64,000 nucleotides of DNA from Paenibacillus sabuli (GCF_014705605.1 NZ_JACXIZ010000012.1:124001-188000); one strand, 5' to 3'. Positions 41,748 through 51,033 are shown, counted from the first letter of the stretch. Made by a program: numbers and translations. The notes: generated by a model not told the origin, from the sequence alone.

Positions 41748-43046
41748 TTACTGCATGCTGCCGAGCTTCTCGTTCAGTCGCGCCGTCATCTCCGCCGCCG
41801 CTTCCTCCGGCGACAATTGCTTGAAGGCGACGCGCTCGAGGAGATCCTGGGCAATCTGATTGAGCTCCTGATTGTTGCTCAGCCCCTTCACGGGATTGCC
41901 GGGATTGCTCATCGCGATCTCGACTGCCTCGGCGACCGTCGGATCGATCGCGCCGTCTGCGACGAGCTGATCCGCATTGGCCTGCACGACCGGTACGCTA
42001 TAGACGTCCTTGAGGATCGCGGCGGCCTCCGGCGAGGTCAGCAGCCAGCCCGCGAACTTGGCCGCCTCCTCCGGATGCCTGGAGGCCTTGTTGACGGCCA
42101 GCGGATTGCTCGGGTTGACCAGCACCGCTGACGTTTTGGCGTCGTCTGGCACCGGATACATGCTGACGCCCAGGTCCGGTGTATACGACTTGACTTTGGC
42201 GATCGTCGAGGCGAGTGTGAACATCATGCCGATATTCCCCTCCTGCCACTGCAGATTCTCCGCCAGATCGGGATAGAGACTGCTCTCCTCGACCGGCTGC
42301 ATGACGCCGTCGTCCAGCAGCTGCTGGTAGTAGGCGAACGCCTCCTCTACCACGGCCGCGTCGAAGCCGAGCGTCTGATCGTCCACGATCCAGTCGTTGC
42401 CCGTCCGCTGGTTGACGAACGGCTGCAGGAAGGTCCGGTAGTCGAACATGCCGAGCAGGTACGCATTCGGATCCTCCTCGTGCACGCGCCGGCCGATCTC
42501 GTGAATCGTCTCCCAGTCCCACTTCGTATCCTCGGGGATGTCGAAGCGCTCGAGGAACTCGCGGTTATACAGGGTCACCATGCCGTTGGCGCCCATCGGC
42601 AGACCGGCCAGCTTGCCGTCAAATACGGCGTAGCGTTCCAGAAAGTCGGCGTCAAAGGCGTCCAACTCGATGTATTCGTCCAGCGTGTACAGATCGACGA
42701 CGAGCTCGCTCTTCACCGCCAGCTCGTCGATCCAGTCGACCGACAGCGGTGTCAGATCCGGCGCGGTGCCGCCTGCAAATTGAGTGACCAGCTTCTGGTA
42801 GTAGCCGTCGAAGCCGCCGTATTCCGGCTCGATCGTCACATGCGGATTGTTATCCATATACAGATCAATGGCCTCCAGCAGCGCCTTGTGCCGTACTTCC
42901 GAGCCCCACCAGGAGAAGCGCAGCGTTACTTCTTCCGGCCCGTCCGCTTCGCCGCTGCCGCCATTTCCGCCGCCGGAGCAACCGGCCAGCGCGCCCGCCA
43001 GCAGCGCCGCGCCGAGCGCGCCCGCCCAAATTCGTTGATGTGTCAT
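41748..43046 (-). CDS. Extracellular sugar-binding lipoprotein of the CUT1 importer
   Basis: 432 residues. Lipobox LAGC with Cys23, then a Gly/Ser linker and a family-1 solute-binding fold (TLRFSWWGSEVRHKAL; GGTAPDL; LPMGANGMVTLYNRE). It captures the sugar outside the membrane. Its partners are the permeases at 40778-41725 and 39951-40781; downstream are the sulfatase and, beyond the AraC gene, the isomerase. I chose the ATG at 43046, with GGGGG 8 nt upstream; an ATG two codons earlier sits too close to that site. Divergent from the YesN/YesM pair that probably senses the same sugar. Confidence 0.92.
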   Translation of the reverse strand: MTHQRIWAGALGAALLAGALAGCSGGGNGGSGEADGPEEVTLRFSWWGSEVRHKALLEAIDLYMDNNPHVTIEPEYGGFDGYYQKLVTQFAGGTAPDLTPLSVDWIDELAVKSELVVDLYTLDEYIELDAFDADFLERYAVFDGKLAGLPMGANGMVTLYNREFLERFDIPEDTKWDWETIHEIGRRVHEEDPNAYLLGMFDYRTFLQPFVNQRTGNDWIVDDQTLGFDAAVVEEAFAYYQQLLDDGVMQPVEESSLYPDLAENLQWQEGNIGMMFTLASTIAKVKSYTPDLGVSMYPVPDDAKTSAVLVNPSNPLAVNKASRHPEEAAKFAGWLLTSPEAAAILKDVYSVPVVQANADQLVADGAIDPTVAEAVEIAMSNPGNPVKGLSNNQELNQIAQDLLERVAFKQLSPEEAAAEMTARLNEKLGSMQ

Positions 43047-43123
43047 CTCCATGACCCCCTTGTATGTGATTGTCTCTAACTATAAATCCGCTTCCATGCC
43101 GTGAAAAGGCATTCAGCATGACG

Positions 43124-43169
43124 AAAGGTATCCGAAATTCAGGCTTTTCGGACAAAGGTATCCGAAGTT
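43124..43169. promoter_or_regulatory. Paired 16-bp direct repeats, probable YesN sites
   Basis: AAAGGTATCCGAARTT occurs at 43124-43139 and 43154-43169, 30 bp apart (about three helical turns). They lie between the divergent sugar-importer operon and yesN, as expected for sites bound by an AraC-type response regulator. Confidence 0.6.
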
Positions 43170-43301
43170 GCGCTCGATGTCAAAACTGGAGGCATAATGA
43201 TCGTACCGGAGGATCTGCGCGCCTGTACAAACGTCAGGTTATCCCTTATGCTGGTGAAAACGATTGCACTGTCAATAAGCTACGATCCGGAGGTGTCGGG
43301 C

Positions 43302-44057
43302 GTGTACACGCTGCTGCTCGTCGATGACGAAAAAGAAATTCGAAGCGGGCTGTCGCAATACTTCCCGTGGCACGAGGTCGGCTTCGAGCTGGTCGGCCAG
43401 TGTGCGGACGGCAAGCAGGCGCTGGACTTCCTCGAAACTCGCGAGGTCGACGTGCTGCTGTGCGACATCCGCATGCCCGTCCTCTCCGGGCTGGACGTCG
43501 CGCGTCGTCTGCACGAACGCAAAAGTCGCGCAAAGGTCGTCTTCCTGAGCGGCTACAAGGACTTCGAGTACGCCAAGCAGGCGATGGCCTACGGCGTCAA
43601 GAGCTATATCGTCAAGCCGACCAAATATAGCGAGCTGTTCGACGTCTTCTCCTCGCTCAAGCTGGAGCTGGACGAAGCCGCGGCCCGCGGCGCGGGCGAG
43701 GCGTCGGCGGCGCCGACTGCGAGCTTCAACGAACAGGTCATCGCGGCTATTCGCGAGTATGTCGAGACCCATTATGCCAAGGCGACGCTGGAGGAAGCGG
43801 CGCGAGTCGTGCATATGAATCCGCATTATGTCAGCAAGTACTTCAAGGACAAGACTGGCGAGAACTTCTCCGACTATGTCACTGCGGTCAAGATGAACAA
43901 GGCGGCCGAGCTGCTAAGGGACATTCGCTACAAAACATACGAGGTGAGCGAAATGGTCGGCTACAGCTACGCCAAAAATTTCACGCGCACCTTCAAAAAG
44001 GTGCACGGCGTCAGTCCGCGCGAATACCGAAACAATTACGAGGGGTCCGGAAATTAG
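43302..44057 (+). CDS. YesN-type response regulator (receiver plus AraC domain)
   Basis: 251 residues. Receiver domain 1-125, with D8/D9, phosphoacceptor D55 (LLCDIRMPVLSG) and the SGYKDFEYAKQA and VKPT motifs; AraC-type DNA-binding domain about 150-250 (TLEEAARVVHMNPHYVSKYFKDKTG; VSEMVGYSYAKNFTRTFKKVHG). It would turn on the divergent importer genes. I use the GTG at 43302, where the receiver begins, with CCGGAGGTG upstream. An ATG at 43197 with its own GGAGG would add 35 residues. The sensor-kinase gene starts 1 bp after the stop. Confidence 0.9.
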   Translation: MYTLLLVDDEKEIRSGLSQYFPWHEVGFELVGQCADGKQALDFLETREVDVLLCDIRMPVLSGLDVARRLHERKSRAKVVFLSGYKDFEYAKQAMAYGVKSYIVKPTKYSELFDVFSSLKLELDEAAARGAGEASAAPTASFNEQVIAAIREYVETHYAKATLEEAARVVHMNPHYVSKYFKDKTGENFSDYVTAVKMNKAAELLRDIRYKTYEVSEMVGYSYAKNFTRTFKKVHGVSPREYRNNYEGSGN

Positions 44058-44058
44058 C

Positions 44059-45828
44059 ATGCGCAAAAAATTTTTCCTGAAAAACCTCGCCCTCTTCCTG
44101 ATCCCGCTGCTCATCCCGACGATCGTGCTCGGCGCGCTCTCGATCGTCGTCACCAAGCGCTACAACGAGGCCGAGATCAGCCGCAACCAGATGCAACTGT
44201 TCAGTCAGATGGACCGCAATATCGAGCTGATCTTCAATGAGATCGACGCGCTCGGCGTCAGCTTCGACAATGTGGAGGTGCTGTACCGGCTCGAGGATAT
44301 CCTGCGCACCCAGCAGGTGACGCTGGAGAACAAGCGGGTGCTGCAGGCGACGCAAAATTACCTCGACGCGCCGGCCAATGCCAGACCGTACATCGAATCG
44401 ATCTATGTGTACGTGCGCAATCCGTACGACCAACTGCTCGCCAGCGGCACCGGACTGGCAAATTTCGTCGAATTCCACGACATGTCGTGGCTGGCGAGCT
44501 TCGAGGCGCACCAGGGCGCGGACGCCGCGATCTGGACCGAGGCGCGGCAGATTCGACGCTATTCGTTCGAGGAACCGATCGCGGTGACGACGATCTATAA
44601 GCCGCTCTATTCGAGCGTGATGCGCGAGCCGTTCGGCGTCATCGTGCTCAATATCTATACCGAATATATCGAACGGCTGCTGCGCGCCTACGAGACGTAC
44701 CCGGGGCAGCTGCTGCTCGTGCTGGACGAGCGCGGGCAAGTGATGTTCCAGAATCGACCGCTGGACGGCGTGGACGGCGAGGCGCTGCAGCGCCTTGTCG
44801 ATGGCGGCGACGCCTCGTTCGCGCTGCGTCAGGGAGACGGCGCCTATGCCGGCGCGCAGCTCGCCTCCGCACGGTACGAGGGCTGGCGCTATGTCTCGCT
44901 GGTGCCGGAGCAGGCGATGAACCCGGTCACCTTCCGGCTGAGCGAATTCACCATCTACGTCGTGCTGCTGTCGTTCCTGCTCGGGCTGGCGCTGACGTAT
45001 TACCTGACACGCCGCTCGCTGCGCCATATCCGGGAGATGATCGGCATCATCAAGGCCGCGGAGAAAGGACTGCCGCTGCCGCAGGGGCCATCCGCGCCAA
45101 GTGCGCGCGACGACGAGTACAATTACATCATTCAGACGATGACGCGCAACTTCATCGAACAGAGCTACCTGAACGTCCAGCTCTCGGAGAAAAAGTACCG
45201 GCTGCAGGCCGCCGAGCTGCTGGCGCTGCAGTCGCAGATGAATCCGCACTTCCTGTTCAACACGCTGGAGACGATCAATTGGAAGGTGATGGGGCTGACG
45301 CGGCGGCCCAACGAGGCGAACCGAATGCTCGAGGATCTGTCGGATCTGCTGCGCTACTCGCTCGACACACCGGGCCGAATCGTCACGCTGGACAAGGAAA
45401 TTGCGAGAACGCGCAGCTACATCGCGATTCAGAAGACGCGCTATGAGGACAAATTCGACGTCGTCTGGGCTTACGACGAGGAGGCGGTCCGGGTGCACAG
45501 CATCGTCAAGCTGGTGCTGCAGCCGCTGATCGAGAACAGTCTGTATCACGGCATCAAGGAGAAGGAGGGGCCTGGCCGCATCAAGGTGAAGATCGAGACC
45601 GAGGGCGGCTGCACGCGCATCGCCGTCATCGACAACGGTGTCGGCATGACGCCGCAGCGGCTGGCCGAGGTGCGGGGCTTGCTGGGGCAAGACGGCGAGG
45701 CCGGGGAGCACATCGGGCTCGCCAATACGAGCCGGCGGCTCAAGCTGACCTATGGCCTGCAGGACGGCGTGCGCGTGCAGAGCAAGCGCGGCATGGGCAC
45801 GGTGGTGTCGCTGCTCATTCCGCAATAG
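44059..45828 (+). CDS. YesM-type sensor histidine kinase
   Basis: 589 residues. Membrane helices near 9-32 and 295-318 flank an extracellular sensor region of about 260 residues. A HAMP-like linker leads to the His_kinase domain with QMNPHFLFNTLE (phosphoacceptor His397) and an ATPase domain with LVLQPLIENSLYHGI (N box) and DNGVGM (G1 box). It would sense an extracellular sugar, or the loaded binding protein, and phosphorylate the adjacent YesN. Forms an operon with it. Confidence 0.92.
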   Translation: MRKKFFLKNLALFLIPLLIPTIVLGALSIVVTKRYNEAEISRNQMQLFSQMDRNIELIFNEIDALGVSFDNVEVLYRLEDILRTQQVTLENKRVLQATQNYLDAPANARPYIESIYVYVRNPYDQLLASGTGLANFVEFHDMSWLASFEAHQGADAAIWTEARQIRRYSFEEPIAVTTIYKPLYSSVMREPFGVIVLNIYTEYIERLLRAYETYPGQLLLVLDERGQVMFQNRPLDGVDGEALQRLVDGGDASFALRQGDGAYAGAQLASARYEGWRYVSLVPEQAMNPVTFRLSEFTIYVVLLSFLLGLALTYYLTRRSLRHIREMIGIIKAAEKGLPLPQGPSAPSARDDEYNYIIQTMTRNFIEQSYLNVQLSEKKYRLQAAELLALQSQMNPHFLFNTLETINWKVMGLTRRPNEANRMLEDLSDLLRYSLDTPGRIVTLDKEIARTRSYIAIQKTRYEDKFDVVWAYDEEAVRVHSIVKLVLQPLIENSLYHGIKEKEGPGRIKVKIETEGGCTRIAVIDNGVGMTPQRLAEVRGLLGQDGEAGEHIGLANTSRRLKLTYGLQDGVRVQSKRGMGTVVSLLIPQ

Positions 45829-45915
45829 CCGAGGACAATGGCTCGCGATACTGGATTGTCCGGCATATCTGCGCGATAATAGACACAAGACTCGTACAAC
45901 AAGGAGCGACGATCC

Positions 45916-47691
45916 ATGCGCAATCCTATCGCTACCCATCAGGCAATTGCGAGGCCGGCCGGGCCGGAGCCGCCGCACTACGCGCACGCCTCCGACTATC
46001 GGCGCACGGACGCGCCGCGACTCGGCCTCCCGCCCGGTCCGGGCGAGCGGCCTCTGGCAGGCGGCGGGCAGCCGCTGGCCATGGTGCGGCGCGCGCTCCA
46101 TTACAGCGGCAGACGGGCCGCTGCGCCGAAAAGAAGACGCGTGCACGCCTTTGCGCTGCTCTACATCAAGCGAGGGCGCGGCGAACTGATCGTCAACAAT
46201 CGGTCAATCGCCGTAAACGGTCGGCAGCTGTTTTTGTTTTTTCCGGGCATGCATGTCATCGAACAGGCCGACGCGCAGGCCGATTGGGACGTCTATTATA
46301 TTGCCTTCAAGCTGCTGCGCCCGGTTCGCGCTGGCGGCGGCTGGGCGCTGGAGGCCTTCGACCGTCCTCCCTTTCCGCATGGCGGCGAGCTGCAAGCGAG
46401 CGATCTGCCTGCAGTCGAGCGGCTGATCGAACGGCTGTGCGAGGACGGCGGTCCGGACGACGGCATGCTGCGCTGGAAGCGCCAGACGCTTCTGGCTGAG
46501 CTGCTCTATACGATCACGGCGGAACAGCTGACACAGCGACGCCAGCCCTCCGCCGAAGACGCCATTCGCCGCTGCGCGGCCTACATCGACCAGCATTACA
46601 CCGAGCCGATCCGGATCGACGGACTCGCAGCCTGGTGCGGCTTGCATCCGAGTACCTTCTCGCGTCATTTCAAGCAGACGATCGGCATGCTGCCCAGCGA
46701 GTATGTGATTCATGTGCGGATCGAGGCCGCCAAGCTGCTCCTCCCGGGCTCCGGCCCCTTGCGCGAGGTGGCGCGGCGGGTCGGCTTCTGCGATGAATAC
46801 TACTTCAGCCGCATGTTCAAAAAAGTCGCCGGCGTCTCTCCGTCTGTCTATACCCGGACTGCCGGCTCCCAGGCGCAAGACCGGCAGCGGAACGGACGCG
46901 TCCTGCAGCCGGTCAACGTCGCGGTCACGTATGTCGACGAGGTCGACCATCTGATTGCCCTCGGCCTGCTGCCCGCCGCCGTACCGGCCGATCATCTGCC
47001 GGACGGACGCGAGACGACGATCCCGTACCTGAAGCCGTATATTGCCCATCTGCCGCATATCGGCTGCGAGCAGTCGATCGACCTCGAGCTGCTCCGCAAG
47101 CTGCATCCCGAGCTGATCATCGCCTGTACGTATATGCAGCACTGGGGCGTCACGCGATTGACCGACATCGCGCCGACCCACGCCTACCGGTGGGAGATGG
47201 ACTGGCGCAATGTGCATCGGCAGCTCGCCGAGGTGCTCGGGCAGGAAGCGCGCGCCGAGCAGAACATTGCGCAGTTCGACCAACTCGTGCGGGTCGCCCG
47301 CGACCGCATGCTCCCCGCCTGCGCCGGCCGGACATTCGTCTTCCTGGAATCGACGAGGGAGGGCGTGCGGGTCAGTCCTTATATGAGCAATGGCGGCTGG
47401 CTGCTCTACCAGCTGCTCGGTCTGCCTCCGGCTCCGATCGTCAGCGTCAACGGCTGGACGCATATTGTCGCGCCGGAGGAAGCGGCCGCCATCGACGCCG
47501 ATTATGTGTTCGTCGGACAGCGCAGCGGCGCGCTCGGCGTACACGACGCGCTGCTGCGCGAGCCGGGCATCCGCCGTCGCCGGAGCCGCGTCATCGAGCT
47601 GCCGCGTTACCCGTGGGGCAAGGGCGGTCCTCTGGCCTACACACAGGGTGTGCGGCTGATGTTGACCCTCTTTGCAAAACTCCACAAATAA
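45916..47691 (+). CDS. Btr-like AraC regulator fused to a siderophore-binding domain
   Basis: 591 residues. An atypical Pro/Arg-rich N-terminus (1-75) precedes a cupin-like part, then the AraC double helix-turn-helix (about 215-315; GLAAWCGLHPSTFSRHFKQTIG and VARRVGFCDEYYFSRMFKKVAG) and a C-terminal periplasmic-binding-protein domain (about 330-591; VNVAVTYVDEVDHLIALGL, PELIIACTYMQHWG). This is the architecture of B. subtilis Btr, which activates feuABC when it binds ferri-bacillibactin in the cytosol. AAGGAG precedes the ATG. Its binding domain and the next gene product share the same fold and motifs (WDWRN/WDWRD-like), suggesting the same ligand. Confidence 0.9.
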   Translation: MRNPIATHQAIARPAGPEPPHYAHASDYRRTDAPRLGLPPGPGERPLAGGGQPLAMVRRALHYSGRRAAAPKRRRVHAFALLYIKRGRGELIVNNRSIAVNGRQLFLFFPGMHVIEQADAQADWDVYYIAFKLLRPVRAGGGWALEAFDRPPFPHGGELQASDLPAVERLIERLCEDGGPDDGMLRWKRQTLLAELLYTITAEQLTQRRQPSAEDAIRRCAAYIDQHYTEPIRIDGLAAWCGLHPSTFSRHFKQTIGMLPSEYVIHVRIEAAKLLLPGSGPLREVARRVGFCDEYYFSRMFKKVAGVSPSVYTRTAGSQAQDRQRNGRVLQPVNVAVTYVDEVDHLIALGLLPAAVPADHLPDGRETTIPYLKPYIAHLPHIGCEQSIDLELLRKLHPELIIACTYMQHWGVTRLTDIAPTHAYRWEMDWRNVHRQLAEVLGQEARAEQNIAQFDQLVRVARDRMLPACAGRTFVFLESTREGVRVSPYMSNGGWLLYQLLGLPPAPIVSVNGWTHIVAPEEAAAIDADYVFVGQRSGALGVHDALLREPGIRRRRSRVIELPRYPWGKGGPLAYTQGVRLMLTLFAKLHK

Positions 47692-47743
47692 ATCGTGGAA
47701 ATCGTGCATGGCGTTCGCATCGGAAATGCGTTACCCTCGTATT

Positions 47744-47762
47744 GATAAGAATTCTCATTATC
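47744..47762. promoter_or_regulatory. Fur box
   Basis: GATAAGAATTCTCATTATC matches the 19-bp Fur consensus (GATAATGATAATCATTATC) at 15 positions. It lies 28 bp before the siderophore-binding lipoprotein gene, so iron repression by Fur is expected. Confidence 0.85.
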
Positions 47763-47789
47763 AATACTGATCAACAAGGAGCGAGACGT

Positions 47790-48875
47790 GTGAAACCACT
47801 GCACAAATTAGGACTTGTACTGGCGATGGCGATGCTGGCGATCGGACTGCTGGCGGGCTGTGGCGGCAATGATTCATCCGAAACGAACAACGGGGCGGCA
47901 AACGGGCAACCTGCCGCGGCCGATGGCGATACAGCCGGCGCGACGAACGGCGCGGAAGCCTCATCCTCTGACGACAGCGATGACGCTGCGCCAGACGGAG
48001 AAGCCGATGCGGAGGAGACGGAAGGAGCCACCCGCACGGTCACCACAGCCGGTCGCACCACCGACATTCCGGCGCAGCCGGAGCGGATCGTGCTGACGTA
48101 CGACGACGATGTCGACCACTTCATGGCGCTGGGCCTGAAGCCCGTCGCCGTACCGGAATACCAGCGCACGGACAACATCGACGGCTATCTGCCGTATCTG
48201 GCCGAAGAGCTGCAGGGCGTGCAGACCTTCCCCCTCTCGACCGACTTCGAGCCGATCCTCTCCGCCGAGCCGGATCTGATCGTGGCCGGCTACCACCATC
48301 GGGAGGTGCTGGAGGAGCTGGAGAAGATCGCGCCGACGGTCTACTTCGAATGGAAGGTCGACTGGCGCGACACCCATCTGGAGATGGGACGCGCGCTCGG
48401 CCTTGAGGCGCAGGCGCAAGCGAATGTCGACGCCTTCAATGCGGAGACGGAGACGACCAGGGCGCACCTGGCCGAGATCATCGGCGACGAGCCGGTCGCC
48501 TTCATCCGCGTCCGCCAGAATCAACTGGAGCTGTATGGGGCGCCCGACATCAGCGCCGCCGCCTCCGCCTCGTTCATCCTGTACAATCTGCTCGGCCTGA
48601 CGCCCGTGCAGGATGCCACGACCGAGACGTGGGGCGAGGTATACTCGCTGGAGGCGTTCACGGCATCGGAAGCGGAGCATCTCTTCTTGTTCGTGCAGGA
48701 AAATGAGGACGATCAGGCGCTGGTCGAGGAGCTGCTGAGCAGCAATCTGTACCAGAATGTCCCGGCCATTCAAAAAGGCCAGGTGTACATGGTGTCCAGC
48801 TATCCGTGGGAGCGCGGCGGTCCGATCGCCTTCACTGCAGGCATGGCGGAGATCCGGGAAATGGTCAAGCCGTGA
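47790..48875 (+). CDS. Ferric-siderophore-binding lipoprotein, FeuA-like
   Basis: 361 residues from a GTG start with AAGGAG upstream. Lipobox LAGC with Cys24, a long acidic low-complexity linker (25-80), then an iron-complex-binding fold (TTDIPAQPERIVLTYDDDVDHFMALGLKPVAVPEY; AEPDLIVAGYHH; VYMVSSYPWERGGP). It would capture a catecholate-type siderophore and hand it to a FecCD/BtuCD-type permease. No permease or ATPase gene is adjacent; the reductase gene overlaps or abuts its stop. Fur box at 47744-47762. Confidence 0.9.
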   Translation: MKPLHKLGLVLAMAMLAIGLLAGCGGNDSSETNNGAANGQPAAADGDTAGATNGAEASSSDDSDDAAPDGEADAEETEGATRTVTTAGRTTDIPAQPERIVLTYDDDVDHFMALGLKPVAVPEYQRTDNIDGYLPYLAEELQGVQTFPLSTDFEPILSAEPDLIVAGYHHREVLEELEKIAPTVYFEWKVDWRDTHLEMGRALGLEAQAQANVDAFNAETETTRAHLAEIIGDEPVAFIRVRQNQLELYGAPDISAAASASFILYNLLGLTPVQDATTETWGEVYSLEAFTASEAEHLFLFVQENEDDQALVEELLSSNLYQNVPAIQKGQVYMVSSYPWERGGPIAFTAGMAEIREMVKP

Positions 48876-48892
48876 GCAGGCAGGACGCAGAA

Positions 48893-49924
48893 ATGTCGGA
48901 GCTGTACGATCTGACGATTGTCGGCGGCGGGCCGGCGGGACTGTACGCCGCCTTCTATGCCGGTATGCGGGACATGAAGGTCAAGCTGATCGAGGGCAAG
49001 GAGGTGCTGGGCGGCTTCCTGCACCACTACGCGGAGAAGACGATCTGGGACGTCGGCGGCATTCCGCCGCTGCGCTGCGAGCAATTGATTGAACGGCTGT
49101 CGGCTCAGGCGCGGACCTTCGACCCGACGATCCTGCTCGGCCGCCGCGTCGATACGCTCGAGCGCCTGGAGCGCGGCGCCTACCGGCTCCGTACCGACGA
49201 CGGGCAGAGCCATGACACGCGGACGATCCTGGTGGCGGTAGGACGCGGCATTACCGAGATGACCAAGCTCGATATCCGCGGCGCGGACCGCTACGAGCTG
49301 ACCAATCTGCACTACACGGTGCAAAATCCGGAGTCCTACCGCGGCAAGCGCGTACTGATCTCCGGCGGCGGCAATTCGGCTGTCGACTGGGCGAACGAGC
49401 TGGTCGGCATCGCCCGCGAGGTGATCGTGGTGCACCGACGCCCGGAATTCGGAGCGATGGAGCGCAGCGTCGCCCGGATGCTGGAGATGGCCGATGTGCG
49501 CACGCCGTACGTGCTGCGGGAGCTGCACGGCTCGGGCGACGCCATCCGCGCCGTGACGATCGGACACGCCGATGACGAGGAAGAGGGCACGGGCATCGAA
49601 CGGATCGACGTCGACGCCGTCGTCGTCAGCCACGGCTACACACGCAGCTACGGCGATCTGCTCGCTTGGGGGCTGGAGATCGGGCAGCACGGCGTGCGCG
49701 TCAGCGACCAGACCGCGACCAATCTGCCCGGCATCTTCGCCGCCGGCGACTGCGCGACCTATGCGAACAAGGTCAAGCTGATCGCGGGCGCCTTCACCGA
49801 TGCCGTGCTCGCCGTCAACAGCGCGATGCGCCACATCGATGCCGAGGCCCCTGGCATGGCCTACGTCTCCTCCCACAACGAGAAGTTCCGGGAGATGAAC
49901 AAACGGCTAAAAAGACCGCTTTGA
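48893..49924 (+). CDS. Ferredoxin/flavodoxin-NADP+ reductase, YumC type
   Basis: 343 residues. GGGPAG (11-16) binds FAD; GGGNSAVDWA (about 155) binds NADPH; GIFAAGDCATYANKVKLIAGAF closes the FAD site. It lacks the CxxC of thioredoxin reductase, as in the TrxR-like ferredoxin-NADP+ reductases of Firmicutes (B. subtilis YumC). Being in an operon with a siderophore receptor, it may supply electrons to release iron from the imported complex. The ATG at 48893 is chosen because the fold begins there; a GTG at 48872 overlapping the previous stop would add seven residues. Neither has a strong ribosome site, suggesting coupling. Confidence 0.88.
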   Translation: MSELYDLTIVGGGPAGLYAAFYAGMRDMKVKLIEGKEVLGGFLHHYAEKTIWDVGGIPPLRCEQLIERLSAQARTFDPTILLGRRVDTLERLERGAYRLRTDDGQSHDTRTILVAVGRGITEMTKLDIRGADRYELTNLHYTVQNPESYRGKRVLISGGGNSAVDWANELVGIAREVIVVHRRPEFGAMERSVARMLEMADVRTPYVLRELHGSGDAIRAVTIGHADDEEEGTGIERIDVDAVVVSHGYTRSYGDLLAWGLEIGQHGVRVSDQTATNLPGIFAAGDCATYANKVKLIAGAFTDAVLAVNSAMRHIDAEAPGMAYVSSHNEKFREMNKRLKRPL

Positions 49925-49947
49925 CATCAACGTCAAAGCGGTCTTTT
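49909..49947. terminator. Bidirectional terminator
   Basis: AAAGACCGCTTTGAC (49911-49925) pairs perfectly with 49932-49946 over a 6-nt loop, with T7 on the plus side and A-rich sequence on the other. It serves the reductase and the glycine betaine operon, and overlaps the reductase's last codons. Confidence 0.92.
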
Positions 49948-50003
49948 TTTCTTCGGCTGCGAAGGTTTCCGCCGCCTATGCACTGCATTGCGATGAATCC
50001 GGA

Positions 50004-50972
50004 TTACAGCTCAATGCCTTCCAGCCACGCATCGACCTTGTCCGAATTGGCCTCGACCCACTTCGCGGCCGCTTCCTCCTCGGAGGCGCCGTTCAGGATG
50101 TCGATCATGACCGCTTCCATGTCGGATGCCTCCCAGGCGAACTGGTCCAGGAACGTGTAGGCGTCCGGATGGTCGTCCTGAAGGCCGAGACGCACGAGCG
50201 TGTTGATGTGCTCCTCGCCGCCGAATACCTCTTGCGGATCGTCCAGGTACTTCAGATCCATCTCGGCGAACATCCAGTGCGGCGTCCATCCCGTCACGAT
50301 GACCGGATCTTCGTTTGCATAGGCATCTTTCAGCACGGTTGCCATCGCCGCCGAAGAGCTTTCCAGCAGATTCCAATCGCTCAGGTCATACGCTTCGATA
50401 GCTGTAGCCGTCGCGGACATGATGCCCGCGCCCGGCTCGATGCCGGTGATCGTGTAATCGACCGTTTCGCCGACTTCCGCACCCTGCAGGTCCTCGATCG
50501 AGGCGATATCCATGTAGGCCGGGACGACGAGTCCCGTCTTCGTGCCTTCCAGGTTCGGACCGAGGTCCTCGAACTTGTCCTTGTTCGGCTCGTAGTAGTT
50601 CTCGCCGTGCGTGCTCGGCAGCCAGGCGGCGACCATCGCATCCGCGCTGCCGTCGGAGATGCCGACGTACATCGGACCGGCGTCGACCTGCAGCATCTCG
50701 ACCGTGTAGCCGAGCTTGCTCTCGAGCACTTCGCGCACGACGTTCGTGCTGGCGATTTCCGAGTCCCACGCCACGTAGGCCAGCGTGATTTCCTTGTCTT
50801 CGGCTGCGCCGCCGGCATTACCTTTATTTGAATTGCCGGCATTGTTCGTCCCGGCGTTATTGGCATTCCCTGCGTTACTCGTGTCCGCGCCTCCGTTGTT
50901 GCCGGAGCAGCCGGCCAGTACCAGTGCGAGCATCAGGACTACGGCGACGAGCGTCATCGTTTGTTTTTTCAT
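50004..50972 (-). CDS. opuAC: Glycine betaine/proline-binding lipoprotein (OpuAC-like)
   Basis: 322 residues. Lipobox LAGC with Cys22, an Asn/Gly-rich linker, then an OpuAC-type binding domain (ITLAYVAWDSEIASTNVVREVLE; VAAWLPSTHG; VIVTGWTPHWMFAEMDLKYLDDP) with the Trp residues that cage quaternary amines. It delivers osmoprotectant to the permease encoded by the gene upstream. I start at 50972, with GGAAGG 11 nt before; an ATG ten codons earlier has no ribosome site. Last gene of the operon. Confidence 0.92.
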   Translation of the reverse strand: MKKQTMTLVAVVLMLALVLAGCSGNNGGADTSNAGNANNAGTNNAGNSNKGNAGGAAEDKEITLAYVAWDSEIASTNVVREVLESKLGYTVEMLQVDAGPMYVGISDGSADAMVAAWLPSTHGENYYEPNKDKFEDLGPNLEGTKTGLVVPAYMDIASIEDLQGAEVGETVDYTITGIEPGAGIMSATATAIEAYDLSDWNLLESSSAAMATVLKDAYANEDPVIVTGWTPHWMFAEMDLKYLDDPQEVFGGEEHINTLVRLGLQDDHPDAYTFLDQFAWEASDMEAVMIDILNGASEEEAAAKWVEANSDKVDAWLEGIEL

Positions 50973-51033
50973 GCGTGAATCCAACCTTCCCATTTTCTTC
51001 ATTTAATTTCTTTTTTTCTTGATTTTGTAGCAC

